This document shows positions 53,205 through 61,961 of a DNA stretch of 64,000 nucleotides, piece after piece. This stretch comes from Methyloprofundus sedimenti (GTDB lineage: Bacteria > Pseudomonadota > Gammaproteobacteria > Methylococcales > Methylomonadaceae): assembly GCF_002072955.1 (NCBI RefSeq), contig NZ_LPUF01000001.1, positions 1,386,896 to 1,450,895 on the forward strand, in the 5' to 3' direction. A program made the translations under genes and the position numbers. Each line of letters begins with the position of its first letter. Position 1 is the stretch's first letter. The notes beneath the pieces were generated by a model, which worked only from the letters and a program-made list of their open reading frames with translations, did not search any database and was not told the DNA's origin.

Positions 53205-53468
53205 ACCCTACTAAATTTATAAATACCAATAAATCAATTCCTTGCAGGAATCGCCCAACCAATTCCTACTACACTGATGCTACACCAAACGTCACTTAAA
53301 TTTTAACCGTGTGACAATTCTACTACAGATCAAAAAATACTTTCTTTGTTAAGTCTACCTAAACACAAGTTAGGTTAGTCTCTATTATTATAGAAGTTCA
53401 GTAGTAGGCTTGCTTTTCAATTCAGCATAAATCAACTCCGCTAGAAACTCTGTAAAAGGAGCTTTATT
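53205..53468. other. Non-coding stretch beside the tRNA fragment
   Basis: No gene is seen between the tRNA fragment and the end of hipA; in particular no integrase. Confidence 0.4.
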
Positions 53469-54513
53469 TTAAACTTCAATCCGAAAATCAGCTTGAAGTT
53501 TAAGCCAGTGTGCTTTTAGTTTGTTTTTATGCTCTTCTTCCATCGGCAAATTTTTCAGAGCTTCAGGCCATAATGTTCGCACCTTTTCCATAGTGTCATC
53601 AATATGCGGTTTGAGCGCACGCCATGGAATACCAGACTTATTAGCCCAATATTGGAAATTGTCTTCCGTCACTGTAAACCACTCTTTCGTTTTACCAAGA
53701 TTCAGGGCAAATTGAGTTTCATTGTCGAAATAAACGCTGGTGGTTACGATATCGTATGCGGGAGACAGTCTTGGTGTAACTTGATCTTGATACAGAAGGC
53801 TCCAGTTTTTTAGATGAGCATCGCCATTAGCCAGCAAAATATTTACTAGTAAGCGCCTGGCAAATTGTTGTGCATCAGATAGTCCATCGCCGGAAAAATC
53901 GTAAATCACCTTGCCAATTTGCTCATAATTAGCGGAATCGTATTTTTTATGCGGATATTTCACTAAGACTTGGGCAAAGTCTTCCATATGAATTCTTGTA
54001 TTGCCATCACGATCAAAACGCTTGATTGCAAAAGCAAGCTTTTCATCGGGTAGATTAATTTGTGGTAACTTATCCAGTTTATTCAACTCAATGAGCCTGA
54101 TATCTGGGATATCAACACTGGCCAAAGCGGCAAGGGACATTGCGGTGAATTCGTTTAAAGGCACATTTTTATGTTTGGTGGATGGAGTTTTGATAATCCA
54201 GTCACCTAGCTCGCCATTTTTAGCCAGGTTATAGCGTCCATCCTTTTCCTTCATGGAAAACTTCATCTGAATGCCTGCCAGGGAAAATTTATTTTCTTGG
54301 TTGCTGTCTTCGAATTGTATGGCTTTAGCCTGGCCGTGGGTGGTCAGTACACTCATCGGTACATCTTTGGGTTCCATCGGTGTGGCAAGCAATGCGCCTG
54401 GTAAGTCTTGACCCAGATAAGAGAACATCTGAAACTCATTGTCGATATGGGTTTTTAAGCCCTGGGCGATTAATTCCCGTAATGCACCTTCTGGGAGTAG
54501 ATACTCTATTAAA
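53469..54513 (-). pseudogene. hipA: hipA, C-terminal part, cut by IS110
   Basis: The frame reads open from the IS110 junction as VLIEYLLPEGALRELIAQGL and goes on through MFSYLGQDLPGALL. The HipA kinase core follows: FSLAGIQMKFSM, AFAIKRFDRD and LLANGDAHLKNWSLLY (catalytic Asp), then LSPAYDIVTT. HipA kinases phosphorylate a tRNA synthetase or related target and act as toxins. Only the part from ATG 54428 could be translated alone, without the N-terminal subdomain. Confidence 0.85.
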
Positions 54514-54545
54514 ACGCAAGCGTGAATGCATAAAAATTTATATTT

Positions 54546-55547
54546 TTATGCATTTATAGTGATAGGTAACGTATAAAAACGAGCCCCATCGAATTTTTTG
54601 TTAGTACGTAACATGCCATGGATGGCGTGTAATAATTTACGCATCACAGCACAGACCGCTTGTACTTTCTTTAAGCCATTATCCTCAATCAAGTGATGAT
54701 AATAGCCTTGAATATTCGGCTCGAATCGGCTGGCAACCAAAGCTGGCATATACAAGGCCTGACGAATATATTTATTACCCACTTTGCTAATGCGTGGCTT
54801 TTTAGATACGCTACTACCTGAATCAAATATCCTTGGATCCAACCCTGCATGAGCAACCCACTGCCGCGCAGTCATATCCTTAGGCAAGATCATCAGTTCA
54901 CTCAGTATTTGTACCGCTGAGGCTTGTGCAATCCCTTTGATGCCGGTGATTAATGAATGAGCCTGCTTCAGATCTTCATTTTGATGAATGATATTAAGTG
55001 CACTGTCGCGCAAGGTTTTAATTTGTGCGTCTAAAATATCAATCAACTGCTCTGTCTGTTCAATCACTAGCACGGGTGTTTCCACTGTTGATTCCAAAGC
55101 ATGAAGCTGGTTTTTAGTTTGTGTTTTTTGCTTACTTAAGGCGGCAATACGACGCGCAGTCGCTCTTAAGCTAATACATTCATCGGCTGGACGCTCCCAG
55201 GCTTCAAAAGGCATTCTTTCAGCATAAATCGCTAAATTCTCTGCATCAATCGCATCGGTTTTGCTGCGCGTCATTAAGGCTTTAGCAAAGTTGTGTGCAG
55301 CTTTGGGGTTAATCACCATCACTTCAATACCGTCTGCTCGACTAAGAGCGACAGCTAAATCAAAATGATAGATGCCTGTTGCCTCGATGCAAACCTTTGT
55401 TTCTCCTTTAAGTTTTGTTAAAGACTGAATAATTGATTGATGACCTAAAGGGGTATTATCAAAGGATTTCGCTTTACGTGCCTTACCATTAACCATGACG
55501 ACAACAACTAATTCCTTGCAACTCACATCAATTCCGACAGTATTCAT
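54546..55547 (-). CDS. IS110-family DEDD transposase
   Basis: 333 residues, intact. The N-terminal RuvC-like domain has TVGIDVSCKELVVVV (first Asp), VCIEATGIYHFDLA (Glu) and KTDAIDAENLAIY (Asp pair). The C-terminal transposase domain has the Ser motif HAGLDPRIFDSGSSVSKKP and GNKYIRQALYMPAL. The family recombines DNA guided by a bridge RNA transcribed from the element's non-coding end. The copy looks complete and could be active. Confidence 0.92.
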   Translation of the reverse strand: MNTVGIDVSCKELVVVVMVNGKARKAKSFDNTPLGHQSIIQSLTKLKGETKVCIEATGIYHFDLAVALSRADGIEVMVINPKAAHNFAKALMTRSKTDAIDAENLAIYAERMPFEAWERPADECISLRATARRIAALSKQKTQTKNQLHALESTVETPVLVIEQTEQLIDILDAQIKTLRDSALNIIHQNEDLKQAHSLITGIKGIAQASAVQILSELMILPKDMTARQWVAHAGLDPRIFDSGSSVSKKPRISKVGNKYIRQALYMPALVASRFEPNIQGYYHHLIEDNGLKKVQAVCAVMRKLLHAIHGMLRTNKKFDGARFYTLPITINA

Positions 55548-55574
55548 TTTTTATCCCATATTAAGTATTATAAT

Positions 55575-55760
55575 GATCACTGGTTTCCCAACCCTGACAC
55601 TTCACCTACCGTCCTTGTGAATGCAGACTCAGAAGCATAGCTTACAGGTCTCAGATACTCCACGGCATGGATGACGAGGGTGGGGAGCCAATCTACGAGC
55701 AAGCTCAAAGCTTAAGGTTGGGCCGGCTTCCCCAGAAAATCAGTTATTACTATAATTGTT
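55575..55760 (-). ncRNA. Candidate bridge RNA of the IS110 element
   Basis: This lies in the 5' non-coding region, same strand as the transposase. Read on the minus strand it contains CCAACCTT (55714-55721), identical to the hipA sequence just outside the element at 55804-55811. It also contains TGCATTCAC (55617-55625), identical to the element's far end at 54522-54530. Directly after that, ACAAGG (55613-55618) is complementary to CCTTGT at the near junction (55802-55807). These are the matches expected for left-target, left-donor and right-donor guides. No right-target match was found and the fold was not computed; exact ends are guesses. Confidence 0.55.
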
Positions 55761-55803
55761 TTGTGTTAAATAATCTTGTGTTTAAGAGATATGTTTAATA
55801 TAC

Positions 55804-56061
55804 AAGGTTGGATAAAACGGGGTGTAGTCTCTGGTTGTTTACCCATGGCTGTGACATGAGCTTTACAGAATTAGGAAAGTTCGGGTGCGTAATCAGGCTG
55901 AATGTGGGGCGGAAAGGGTCATCCTTAAATTCAGCAGCAAAGCTCAAAACATTACGACCGCTTTGAAAGCCAGCCAAATATCCTACGAGCTTGCCATGCA
56001 AAGTCAATTTAAGAACATTAATTTCATCTATTTGATCACTTTCTTGATTATGAGGACTCAT
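55804..56061 (-). pseudogene. hipA: hipA, N-terminal part, cut by IS110
   Basis: ATG 56061 overlaps the hipB stop (ATGA). The frame reads DEINVLKLTLHGKLVGYLAG, ALSFAAEF-like strands and NNQRLHPVLSN, the N-subdomain of HipA, then runs into the IS110 end and stops. The two hipA parts together account for a full kinase. Confidence 0.83.
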
Positions 56062-56387
56062 TCTTCACCCCCCAGCAAATTCTTCCATGGATCATTTGCA
56101 AGTGTGCTTGCCTCACTTTGTTTAGAGGCTGTATTTTTTAATGTTGGAGATGATAATGTTTCATTCTCCAGAATTTCTTTTACAAGGTTCAGTTTTTCTG
56201 TAGGGATCAATATCAACTCACTTTTCAGCCCTTTGGCAATGAGTTCAAGGGTGTTTAGTCTAGGGTTGCCCTTGGACTCTAAATGCTGATACTGTTGGCG
56301 TGATACGCCGATGCGAAGCATCATGTCTTTTTGCTTTAAGCCAAGGGCTAGTCTGCGTTTTTTTAGTTGTTCAAGTAATGGCTTCAT
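56058..56387 (-). CDS. hipB: HipB-like antitoxin / HTH regulator
   Basis: 109 residues with an XRE-type HTH: LALGLKQKDMMLRIGVSRQQYQHLESKGNP, then LNTLELIAKGLKSELILIP. A Ser/Asn-rich tail ends in DPWKNLLGGEE. As in hipBA pairs it would bind and repress its own promoter and neutralise HipA. With hipA broken the antitoxin is an orphan, though still intact. The stop overlaps the hipA start. Confidence 0.83.
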   Translation of the reverse strand: MKPLLEQLKKRRLALGLKQKDMMLRIGVSRQQYQHLESKGNPRLNTLELIAKGLKSELILIPTEKLNLVKEILENETLSSPTLKNTASKQSEASTLANDPWKNLLGGEE

Positions 56388-56855
56388 CGTAGGAAACTAA
56401 ACTGTTGCTTTTTAGATATAAGAAATATATTAGTTTCTTTTTTATTGAAAAGCAATATATGTATTGCTATATATGTTTTCATGAAAATAGCCTGTATGAT
56501 AAAATCTGCTGAAGGGCAACAAAGCGGCCAAGAGCAGACACATTAAGTTCTTTTTTTAAAAAATTATCATCTCGACTAGGGGGAGCTATATATTAATATC
56601 ATAAGATTTCTCGCTTACGCTCATAATGATTGATTCAAGCTATTGATCATACTTAGACTGTAAAATTGTTAGCCCATCTTCGCAGCTTTTAATTCTATAA
56701 GTCATTGATCTGTTGTTCATTGCTTTTTTGTCAAAAAATCCTTGATAATAGAAAGTGATATTGATGTTAAGAAAATATTTGTCTAAATTCAACGATTTGC
56801 TAAAAAATACAAAATTTGTAGTGCCAACTGTACGCTTTTTTAAAAATTCAAGATA
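56388..56855. other. Upstream region of hipB and mtgA
   Basis: About 470 AT-rich bases holding the divergent promoters of hipB and mtgA. The dyad described separately is the only motif recognised. Confidence 0.4.
56393..56437. promoter_or_regulatory. Possible HipB operator pair
   Basis: GAAACTAA (56393-56400) and TTAGTTTC (56430-56437) form an inverted pair just upstream of hipB, a layout like autorepressed hipBA promoters. Not proven. Confidence 0.35.
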
Positions 56856-56918
56856 TTGATTTATAAGGATAGAGGATCCAAAAGTGACGAAGGTGGGTTA
56901 GGAGCAACAGTCAAACTT

Positions 56919-57617
56919 ATGCTTATAAAACTTAGAAAGACCTTTCTCAAAGGGGTAAAGCGGTTATTGCTGTTTCTTATAGTTGCCTTCGTTGCTTCAT
57001 CATTATTACTGATTGGTGTTTTCCGGTATTTACCGGTGCCAGTAACGACTTTTATGTTTTATCGGCAGATGACAGGCTTTCAGGAAGGTAATAATTTTAA
57101 GGCTATTAATCATCACTGGGTAGACAGCGACAAGATTTCCAAACACGCCTTTGCAGCGGTTATTGCAGCCGAAGACCAGTGGTTTTATCAACACCATGGT
57201 TATGATACCGCCTCGATGATATCAGCGATCGAAACCTGGTTGGATGGAGGCCGCCTTAGAGGTGCGAGTACCATCAGTCAGCAAGTGGCAAAGAATCTTT
57301 TCTTAGTACCCACACGAAGCTTTTGGCGCAAAGGTTTTGAGGCCTGGTTTACGGTATTGATTGAGGCATTCTGGAGTAAAGAACGTATACTCGAAGTCTA
57401 TCTGAATAGTGTTGAGTTCGGTGATCATTTATTTGGCATTGAAGCCGCTAGTCAGCATTATTTTGGTATTTCATCCATGCGCCTATCTAGAAAACAGGCT
57501 GCATTACTAGCAGCATCGTTACCAAATCCTATAAAATTTAATACAGCTAAACCTTCAGCCTATATGCTTCGACGCCAGTCATGGATACTGCTACAAATGA
57601 ATAATTTGGGTTATTGA
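56919..57617 (+). CDS. mtgA: Monofunctional peptidoglycan transglycosylase
   Basis: About 232 residues from ATG 56919; an in-frame TTG at 56856 would add 21 polar residues. One N-terminal membrane helix (LLLFLIVAFVASSLLLIGVF) precedes a GT51 domain: AVIAAEDQWFYQHHG (catalytic Glu), RGASTISQQVAKNLFL, and KERILEVYLNSVEFGDHLFGIEAASQHYF. It polymerises lipid II glycan chains in the periplasm. It is a housekeeping gene, which makes its position inside the tRNA-Phe repeats odd. Confidence 0.88.
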   Translation: MLIKLRKTFLKGVKRLLLFLIVAFVASSLLLIGVFRYLPVPVTTFMFYRQMTGFQEGNNFKAINHHWVDSDKISKHAFAAVIAAEDQWFYQHHGYDTASMISAIETWLDGGRLRGASTISQQVAKNLFLVPTRSFWRKGFEAWFTVLIEAFWSKERILEVYLNSVEFGDHLFGIEAASQHYFGISSMRLSRKQAALLAASLPNPIKFNTAKPSAYMLRRQSWILLQMNNLGY

Positions 57618-57663
57618 AAATAGGGTTGATTTGTCGATTGAAAATCATACTTGTTTTTCAAGT

Positions 57664-58516
57664 GGGTGGTGGGTCAAATCTGTGATTTGTCCCATACATT
57701 AGGTTAGCGACTGAATTGATAGCATAATATTTAAATGACATGCTATCAAGAAATTATCTGCCCGAATTGTAGTTGTAACATTATCATGAAATCTGGGAAA
57801 AACGCGTACAATACTCAGCGATATCGCTGCCAGAATAATGAGTGTGCCACCCAAACTTTCATGCTCAAGTACCGCTATAAAGGATGCGAATCAGGAATTA
57901 AGAAAATAGTCGTTGAAATGGCAATCAACAGTAGTGGTATCCGAGATACGTCACGGGTTCTTGGAATTCACAAAAATACCGTCATCAGTATTCTAAAAAG
58001 CAAAGAAGATAGCCTAGTACAGGTAAATCCTCTTTTCCTACAGACACATACAGACACACCACTGGATGTCAGGTTTGAATTGGTCTGCGATGAAGCAGAG
58101 GTAGATGAACAATGGTCATTTGTAGGAAAGAAATCAAACCAGCGATGGTTATGGCATGCCGTTGATCATGCAACCAATACGGTGATTGCTTATGTCTTTG
58201 GGAAACGTAAAGATACTGTTTTTCAAAAACTAAAATCCTTACTTTCTCCTTTCAATATTAGTCGCTACTATACCGACGATTGGGGCGCTTATGAGCGACA
58301 TTTGAATGCAGAAGAGCATGAAATAGGAAAAAGAAACACACAAAAAATTGAGCGGAAAAATCTAAAGTTTAGAACATGGGTTAAGCATTTAACACGCAGA
58401 ACTATTTGTTTTTCAAAGTTAGAAAAAATACATGACACTGTGATCGGATTATTAATCAATAAAGTAGAGTTTGGCCGAGACATCCATGCTTAGTAACAGA
58501 TTTGACCCGCCACCCG
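57664..58516 (+). mobile_element. IS1-family element
   Basis: The 853-base element has 20-base inverted ends GGGTGGTGGGTCAAATCTGT (57664-57683) and its near complement (58497-58516), one mismatch. No clear target duplication. It lies right behind mtgA. Confidence 0.85.
57735..58493 (+). CDS. IS1-family transposase, single-ORF type
   Basis: 252 residues with an N-terminal zinc ribbon (CPNCSCNIIMKSGK...YRCQNNEC), an HTH (RDTSRVLGIHKNTVISIL) and the DDE domain: CDEAEVDEQWSFVG, YYTDDWGAYERHL and IERKNLKFRTW. InsA- and InsB-like parts are in one frame, unlike classical IS1 with its programmed frameshift. It appears intact. Confidence 0.88.
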   Translation: MTCYQEIICPNCSCNIIMKSGKNAYNTQRYRCQNNECATQTFMLKYRYKGCESGIKKIVVEMAINSSGIRDTSRVLGIHKNTVISILKSKEDSLVQVNPLFLQTHTDTPLDVRFELVCDEAEVDEQWSFVGKKSNQRWLWHAVDHATNTVIAYVFGKRKDTVFQKLKSLLSPFNISRYYTDDWGAYERHLNAEEHEIGKRNTQKIERKNLKFRTWVKHLTRRTICFSKLEKIHDTVIGLLINKVEFGRDIHA

Positions 58517-58756
58517 TATAACAAGGCGCTGCTGTCGGACAAATTCCCCAAAGTGACTCTTGTTGATTTCCCGTTGCTTTTTTTTCGCAAATGAAGGATT
58601 TAGTGGTTGCGCTAACTCGAGTGCCGAATCGGTTGAGTTGGGAATTTCAATAGAATTTTTGTCCCTTCTCAGAATGGGGGGGGGTTCGAACAAACTGATT
58701 TGTGAGGTTGAATTTTGGCATAAGTGTTTAGAGAATTTTTTATTGTCAATATTCAC
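58517..58756 (-). pseudogene. Unidentified gene start truncated by IS1
   Basis: ATG 58756 starts MNIDNKKFSKHLCQ and continues with PILRRDKNSIEIPNST to FGEFVRQQRLV, then runs into the IS1 end. No family is recognised; composition is protein-like but this could be a chance frame. A run of nine G on the plus strand near 58677 lies within it. Confidence 0.25.
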
Positions 58757-58842
58757 TTATAGTCAGGTTTTGCTTAAATGGTTCTACCGCACGATAAAAA
58801 CCAATGTTTCTTTGATTTTGCGCATACTATAGGCATACTAAT

Positions 58843-58986
<144 letters not shown>

Positions 58987-59349
58987 TTGCTAAAGAGACG
59001 CCATTATTCCAGTTATCCTTTTTGTCGTCAACCTTTTTTTAAGTATAATTTGTTAAATATTATCTATCTTGTTGATTAATTGTACGTTTCATATAAATTA
59101 TTTTTTTAGCGTATATAGGACGTGGAACATGTTTATTTTTGTTTCTTATAAAAAAGCCAGATGGGTTTTGATGGTCATTAAGGAATCCTCGTATAGACAT
59201 GTCATTGTAGGGTTGATATTAATATATCTAATGGAGTGCCTGGACACGGGTTCGAGTAAATCAATGGTTTTTGAGACTAATTTTTAAAATGAAGCCGGTA
59301 GTATTTATAGTATAATTAAGAAATTTTCATTTATTAGAGTTAGGGCACA
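58987..59349. other. Intergenic region upstream of argG
   Basis: Contains the promoters for tRNA-Phe (minus) and argG (plus). A 72-residue frame at 59069-59287 has no protein-like features and is not called. TATAGTATAATTAAG near 59307-59321 could hold the argG -10 box. Confidence 0.4.
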
Positions 59350-60561
59350 ATGTCAGATACCAAAAAGGTAGTTTTAGCTTATTCAGGTGGTTTGGATACT
59401 TCGGTGATTCTGAAGTGGTTGCAAGATGAGTATGCTTGTGAAGTGGTTACATTTACAGCGGATTTAGGGCAGGGCGAGGAAGTTGAGCCGGCGCGGGAAA
59501 AGGCAAAGTCTTTAGGCATTAAAGAAATTTATATTGATGATTTACGCGAAGAATTTGTGCGTGATTATGTGTTTCCTATGTTTCGAGCCAACGCTATTTA
59601 CGAAGGCGAGTATTTATTAGGCACTTCGATTGCACGTCCCTTAATTGCCAAACGCTTAATTCAAATTGCTAATGAGACGGGTGCAGATGCAGTTTCTCAT
59701 GGTGCGACGGGTAAAGGTAATGATCAGGTGCGTTTTGAGTTAGGTGCTTATGCTTTACGTCCGGATATCAAGATTATTGCGCCATGGCGTGAGTGGGATT
59801 TGAATTCCAGACAGAAGTTATTAGCTTACGCCGAAAAGCATGGTATTCCGGTGGAAATGAAGAAAGGCAAGGCTTCACCTTATTCTATGGATGCTAATTT
59901 ATTACATATTTCCTATGAAGGGGGTATTTTAGAAGACCCTTGGAGCGAACCTGAAGACGATATGTGGCGCTGGAGTGTGTCACCTGAAGCTGCACCGGAT
60001 CAAGCGACTTATATAGAGTTGACTTATGTTAAAGGTGATATTGTTGCTATTGATGGCGTGCCGCGTTCGCCTGCTGAGGTACTGACTCAATTAAACAAGG
60101 TCGGTGGTGATAATGGTATTGGCCGTTTAGATATCGTGGAAAATCGTTATGTGGGCATGAAGTCACGCGGTTGTTATGAAACGCCTGGTGGTACGATTAT
60201 GCTGCGTGCGCATAGAGCGATTGAGTCATTGACTTTGGATCGTGAAGTTGCGCATTTAAAAGATGAGTTAATGCCACGCTATGCAACGCTGATTTATAAT
60301 GGTTATTGGTGGAGTCCTGAACGTGAATTGCTACAGACTATGATTGATCAGTCGCAGTTGAGCGTTAATGGTAAAGTCAAATTGAAGCTTTATAAAGGTA
60401 ATGTCGATGTTGTCGGCCGTATGTCTGATACGGATAGTTTATTTGATGAAGCGATTGCTACTTTTGAGGATGATGAAGGCGCTTATAACCAGAAAGATGC
60501 TGAGGGATTTATTAAGCTAAATGCTTTAAGAATGCGGATTGCAGCCAAGCGGCTAAAATAG
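59350..60561 (+). CDS. argG: Argininosuccinate synthase
   Basis: 403 residues, full length. The N-type ATP pyrophosphatase loop is [32 protein letters not shown] binds ATP/aspartate, and [20 protein letters not shown] and [19 protein letters not shown] are conserved. It joins citrulline and aspartate in arginine biosynthesis in the cytoplasm. A terminator follows. Confidence 0.97.
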   Translation: MSDTKKVVLAYSGGLDTSVILKWLQDEYACEVVTFTADLGQGEEVEPAREKAKSLGIKEIYIDDLREEFVRDYVFPMFRANAIYEGEYLLGTSIARPLIAKRLIQIANETGADAVSHGATGKGNDQVRFELGAYALRPDIKIIAPWREWDLNSRQKLLAYAEKHGIPVEMKKGKASPYSMDANLLHISYEGGILEDPWSEPEDDMWRWSVSPEAAPDQATYIELTYVKGDIVAIDGVPRSPAEVLTQLNKVGGDNGIGRLDIVENRYVGMKSRGCYETPGGTIMLRAHRAIESLTLDREVAHLKDELMPRYATLIYNGYWWSPERELLQTMIDQSQLSVNGKVKLKLYKGNVDVVGRMSDTDSLFDEAIATFEDDEGAYNQKDAEGFIKLNALRMRIAAKRLK

Positions 60562-60570
60562 TTTTGCAAT

Positions 60571-60608
60571 AAATCCCGTTCTCTGCCAAAGTGAACGGGA
60601 TTTTTTTT
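60571..60608 (+). terminator. Terminator of argG
   Basis: AAATCCCGTTC and GAACGGGATTT pair around CTCTGCCAAAGT-type loop, followed by a run of eight T. Confidence 0.85.
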
Positions 60609-60667
60609 GTTAAACTTGTATAATGAATGAGCTTGGGATTGTTTATAGGGGATGAGGTTTAGGTTTA

Positions 60668-61297
60668 ATGAGCGACTTACGCAAAAATAATAAGAATAAT
60701 AAACCAGTGCGTAATTTGGCCGTTTTAAATTCAGCGACAGAGCTTAGTGTGCTGAAGATGAACCGGCTGGTATTAGCTCTGCTTGTCGGTTTGATGGCAA
60801 TGGTTGTTTTTATGGGTATGTTACTGATGCCTGCAGGAAATACTATCAAGCAAGCTGCTGAGGCTGCGAAGGCAGCTGAGTTGTATGAAGTGCAGATGAA
60901 TCCGGTTTTATCCGCAGAGGTGGATGCTTTAAAATCTCAATTGGTTGGCTTGGTTAGTGGTTCTATTGAAAGCAAGCTTAAGGTTTTAGAAGAATCACTG
61001 CACAGTGGAACAATTTCCGAGACGGGTCTGGATACAATTCATGCTTTACAGAATGATTTGGTGGTTTTGAAAACCTACTCTGAAACAGGAGCGGGACGTT
61101 TAATTGCTCAGAAATATTTACCCCAGCCAAAAAATATTGAAACTGTCGCTTTAGCTGAGCAGGTCTCGCAGCTCAAAGGGCTGGTAAATTTTCTGATTAC
61201 TTCGTGTGGTTTGATGTTTGCTGTTATTGGTGGAGTCTGGGTGCGTAAACGCTATGCGCTGGAAGATCATTCCAGTGATCAGAAAAAAATATCATAG
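60668..61297 (+). CDS. Membrane protein of unknown function
   Basis: 209 residues. A hydrophilic N-terminus (MSDLRKNNKNNKPVRNL) is followed by a membrane helix (LVLALLVGLMAMVVFMGMLL, about 34-56). A periplasmic helical domain of about 110 residues with coiled-coil-like heptads comes next, then a second helix (FLITSCGLMFAVIGGVWV), ending in a charged tail. No family recognised. It stands between argG and a bidirectional terminator. Confidence 0.6.
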   Translation: MSDLRKNNKNNKPVRNLAVLNSATELSVLKMNRLVLALLVGLMAMVVFMGMLLMPAGNTIKQAAEAAKAAELYEVQMNPVLSAEVDALKSQLVGLVSGSIESKLKVLEESLHSGTISETGLDTIHALQNDLVVLKTYSETGAGRLIAQKYLPQPKNIETVALAEQVSQLKGLVNFLITSCGLMFAVIGGVWVRKRYALEDHSSDQKKIS

Positions 61298-61353
61298 CAG
61301 ATTTCTGCTGACTGCAAATAGCTAAAGCGATTGTATTCTTAAGTAGCAAGACA

Positions 61354-61395
61354 AAAAAAAGCCGTTCCAGGGCAAACCCTGGAACGGCTTTTTTT
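61354..61395. terminator. Bidirectional terminator
   Basis: AAAAAAAGCCGTTCCAGGG and CCCTGGAACGGCTTTTTTT form a long stem with A and T runs on both sides. It serves the plus-strand membrane protein and the convergent cytochrome gene. Confidence 0.92.
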
Positions 61396-61418
61396 ATGGA
61401 TATTACTTCTTTACACGC

Positions 61419-61754
61419 TTACTGTGCTAAGAAACTCCATACAGCATCGATAGCCTGTTGTTCAGTATATCCAGCTTTTTTTACAGGTCCAACAGCCATA
61501 ATCGCATCTACTGCTTTTGGCATGCCGTTTTTACCTTCTTTCAAAGTTGTAGTAAAGCTGGCTTTCGTTAGGTCGCCAGATTTGATCAATGCAACTAATT
61601 GTGGGTTTGAGGCAATATCATGACAAGCGCCACAACCACGACCGAAAGCACGGTCATAGATTTTTTTACCTATTTTAATCTCTTCGCTTGCAGAAGCTTG
61701 CGCGCCTAAGCCTAGTAGAGCAACTGTAGAAACAGCTAATAATATTTTTTTCAT
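61419..61754 (-). CDS. Small periplasmic monohaem cytochrome c
   Basis: 111 residues from ATG 61754 (MKKILLAVSTVALL), preceded by GAGG; signal peptide ends near ASASEE. One haem site RGCGACHDI, a following GMPKAVDAI that probably supplies the Met ligand, and a C-terminal helix DAVWSFLAQ. This is class I, cytochrome c5-like. An electron carrier; partners are not evident. Confidence 0.87.
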   Translation of the reverse strand: MKKILLAVSTVALLGLGAQASASEEIKIGKKIYDRAFGRGCGACHDIASNPQLVALIKSGDLTKASFTTTLKEGKNGMPKAVDAIMAVGPVKKAGYTEQQAIDAVWSFLAQ

Positions 61755-61961
61755 TTTGACCTCTTCCTCTTTTAGTAATAATAAAATAACCATGTTTTTT
61801 TTATTGAATGTTATTCATAAAAACACAGTTTAGAAAAAAATTGACTAGTAAATGATAGATAATTTAGACAATTTTTTCAACTACTATTGTCAGTTTCCTC
61901 AGTAGCATCTGTAAATAGCAGCATTCTCCACGCAATATACTCTGGATTACATAGTGCTAGT

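Larger units (their letters stand above)
54514..55803 (-). mobile_element. IS110-family element inserted in hipA
   Basis: About 1290 bases between the two parts of hipA. One transposase gene is preceded, on its 5' side, by about 255 non-coding bases and followed by only about 30, the arrangement of the IS110 group (not IS1111). CTTG occurs at both junctions on the coding strand, suggesting a CT or CTT core without other duplication. Near the 3' end TGCATAAAAATT and AATTTTTATGCA-like arms form a 26-base palindrome (54527-54552) that spans the transposase stop codon. Confidence 0.8.

Noticed and set aside
53026-53214. 62-residue frame over the tRNA fragment
   Set aside because: A typical spurious translation of tRNA-Phe sequence (RGGIEPSTRGF).
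53205-53300. Possible split tRNA continuing from the partial tRNA-Phe
   Set aside because: No 5' half able to pair with the acceptor and anticodon arms was found in the next 100 bases.
59069-59287. 72-residue frame upstream of argG
   Set aside because: Lacks a ribosome-binding site and domain features; covers the likely argG promoter.
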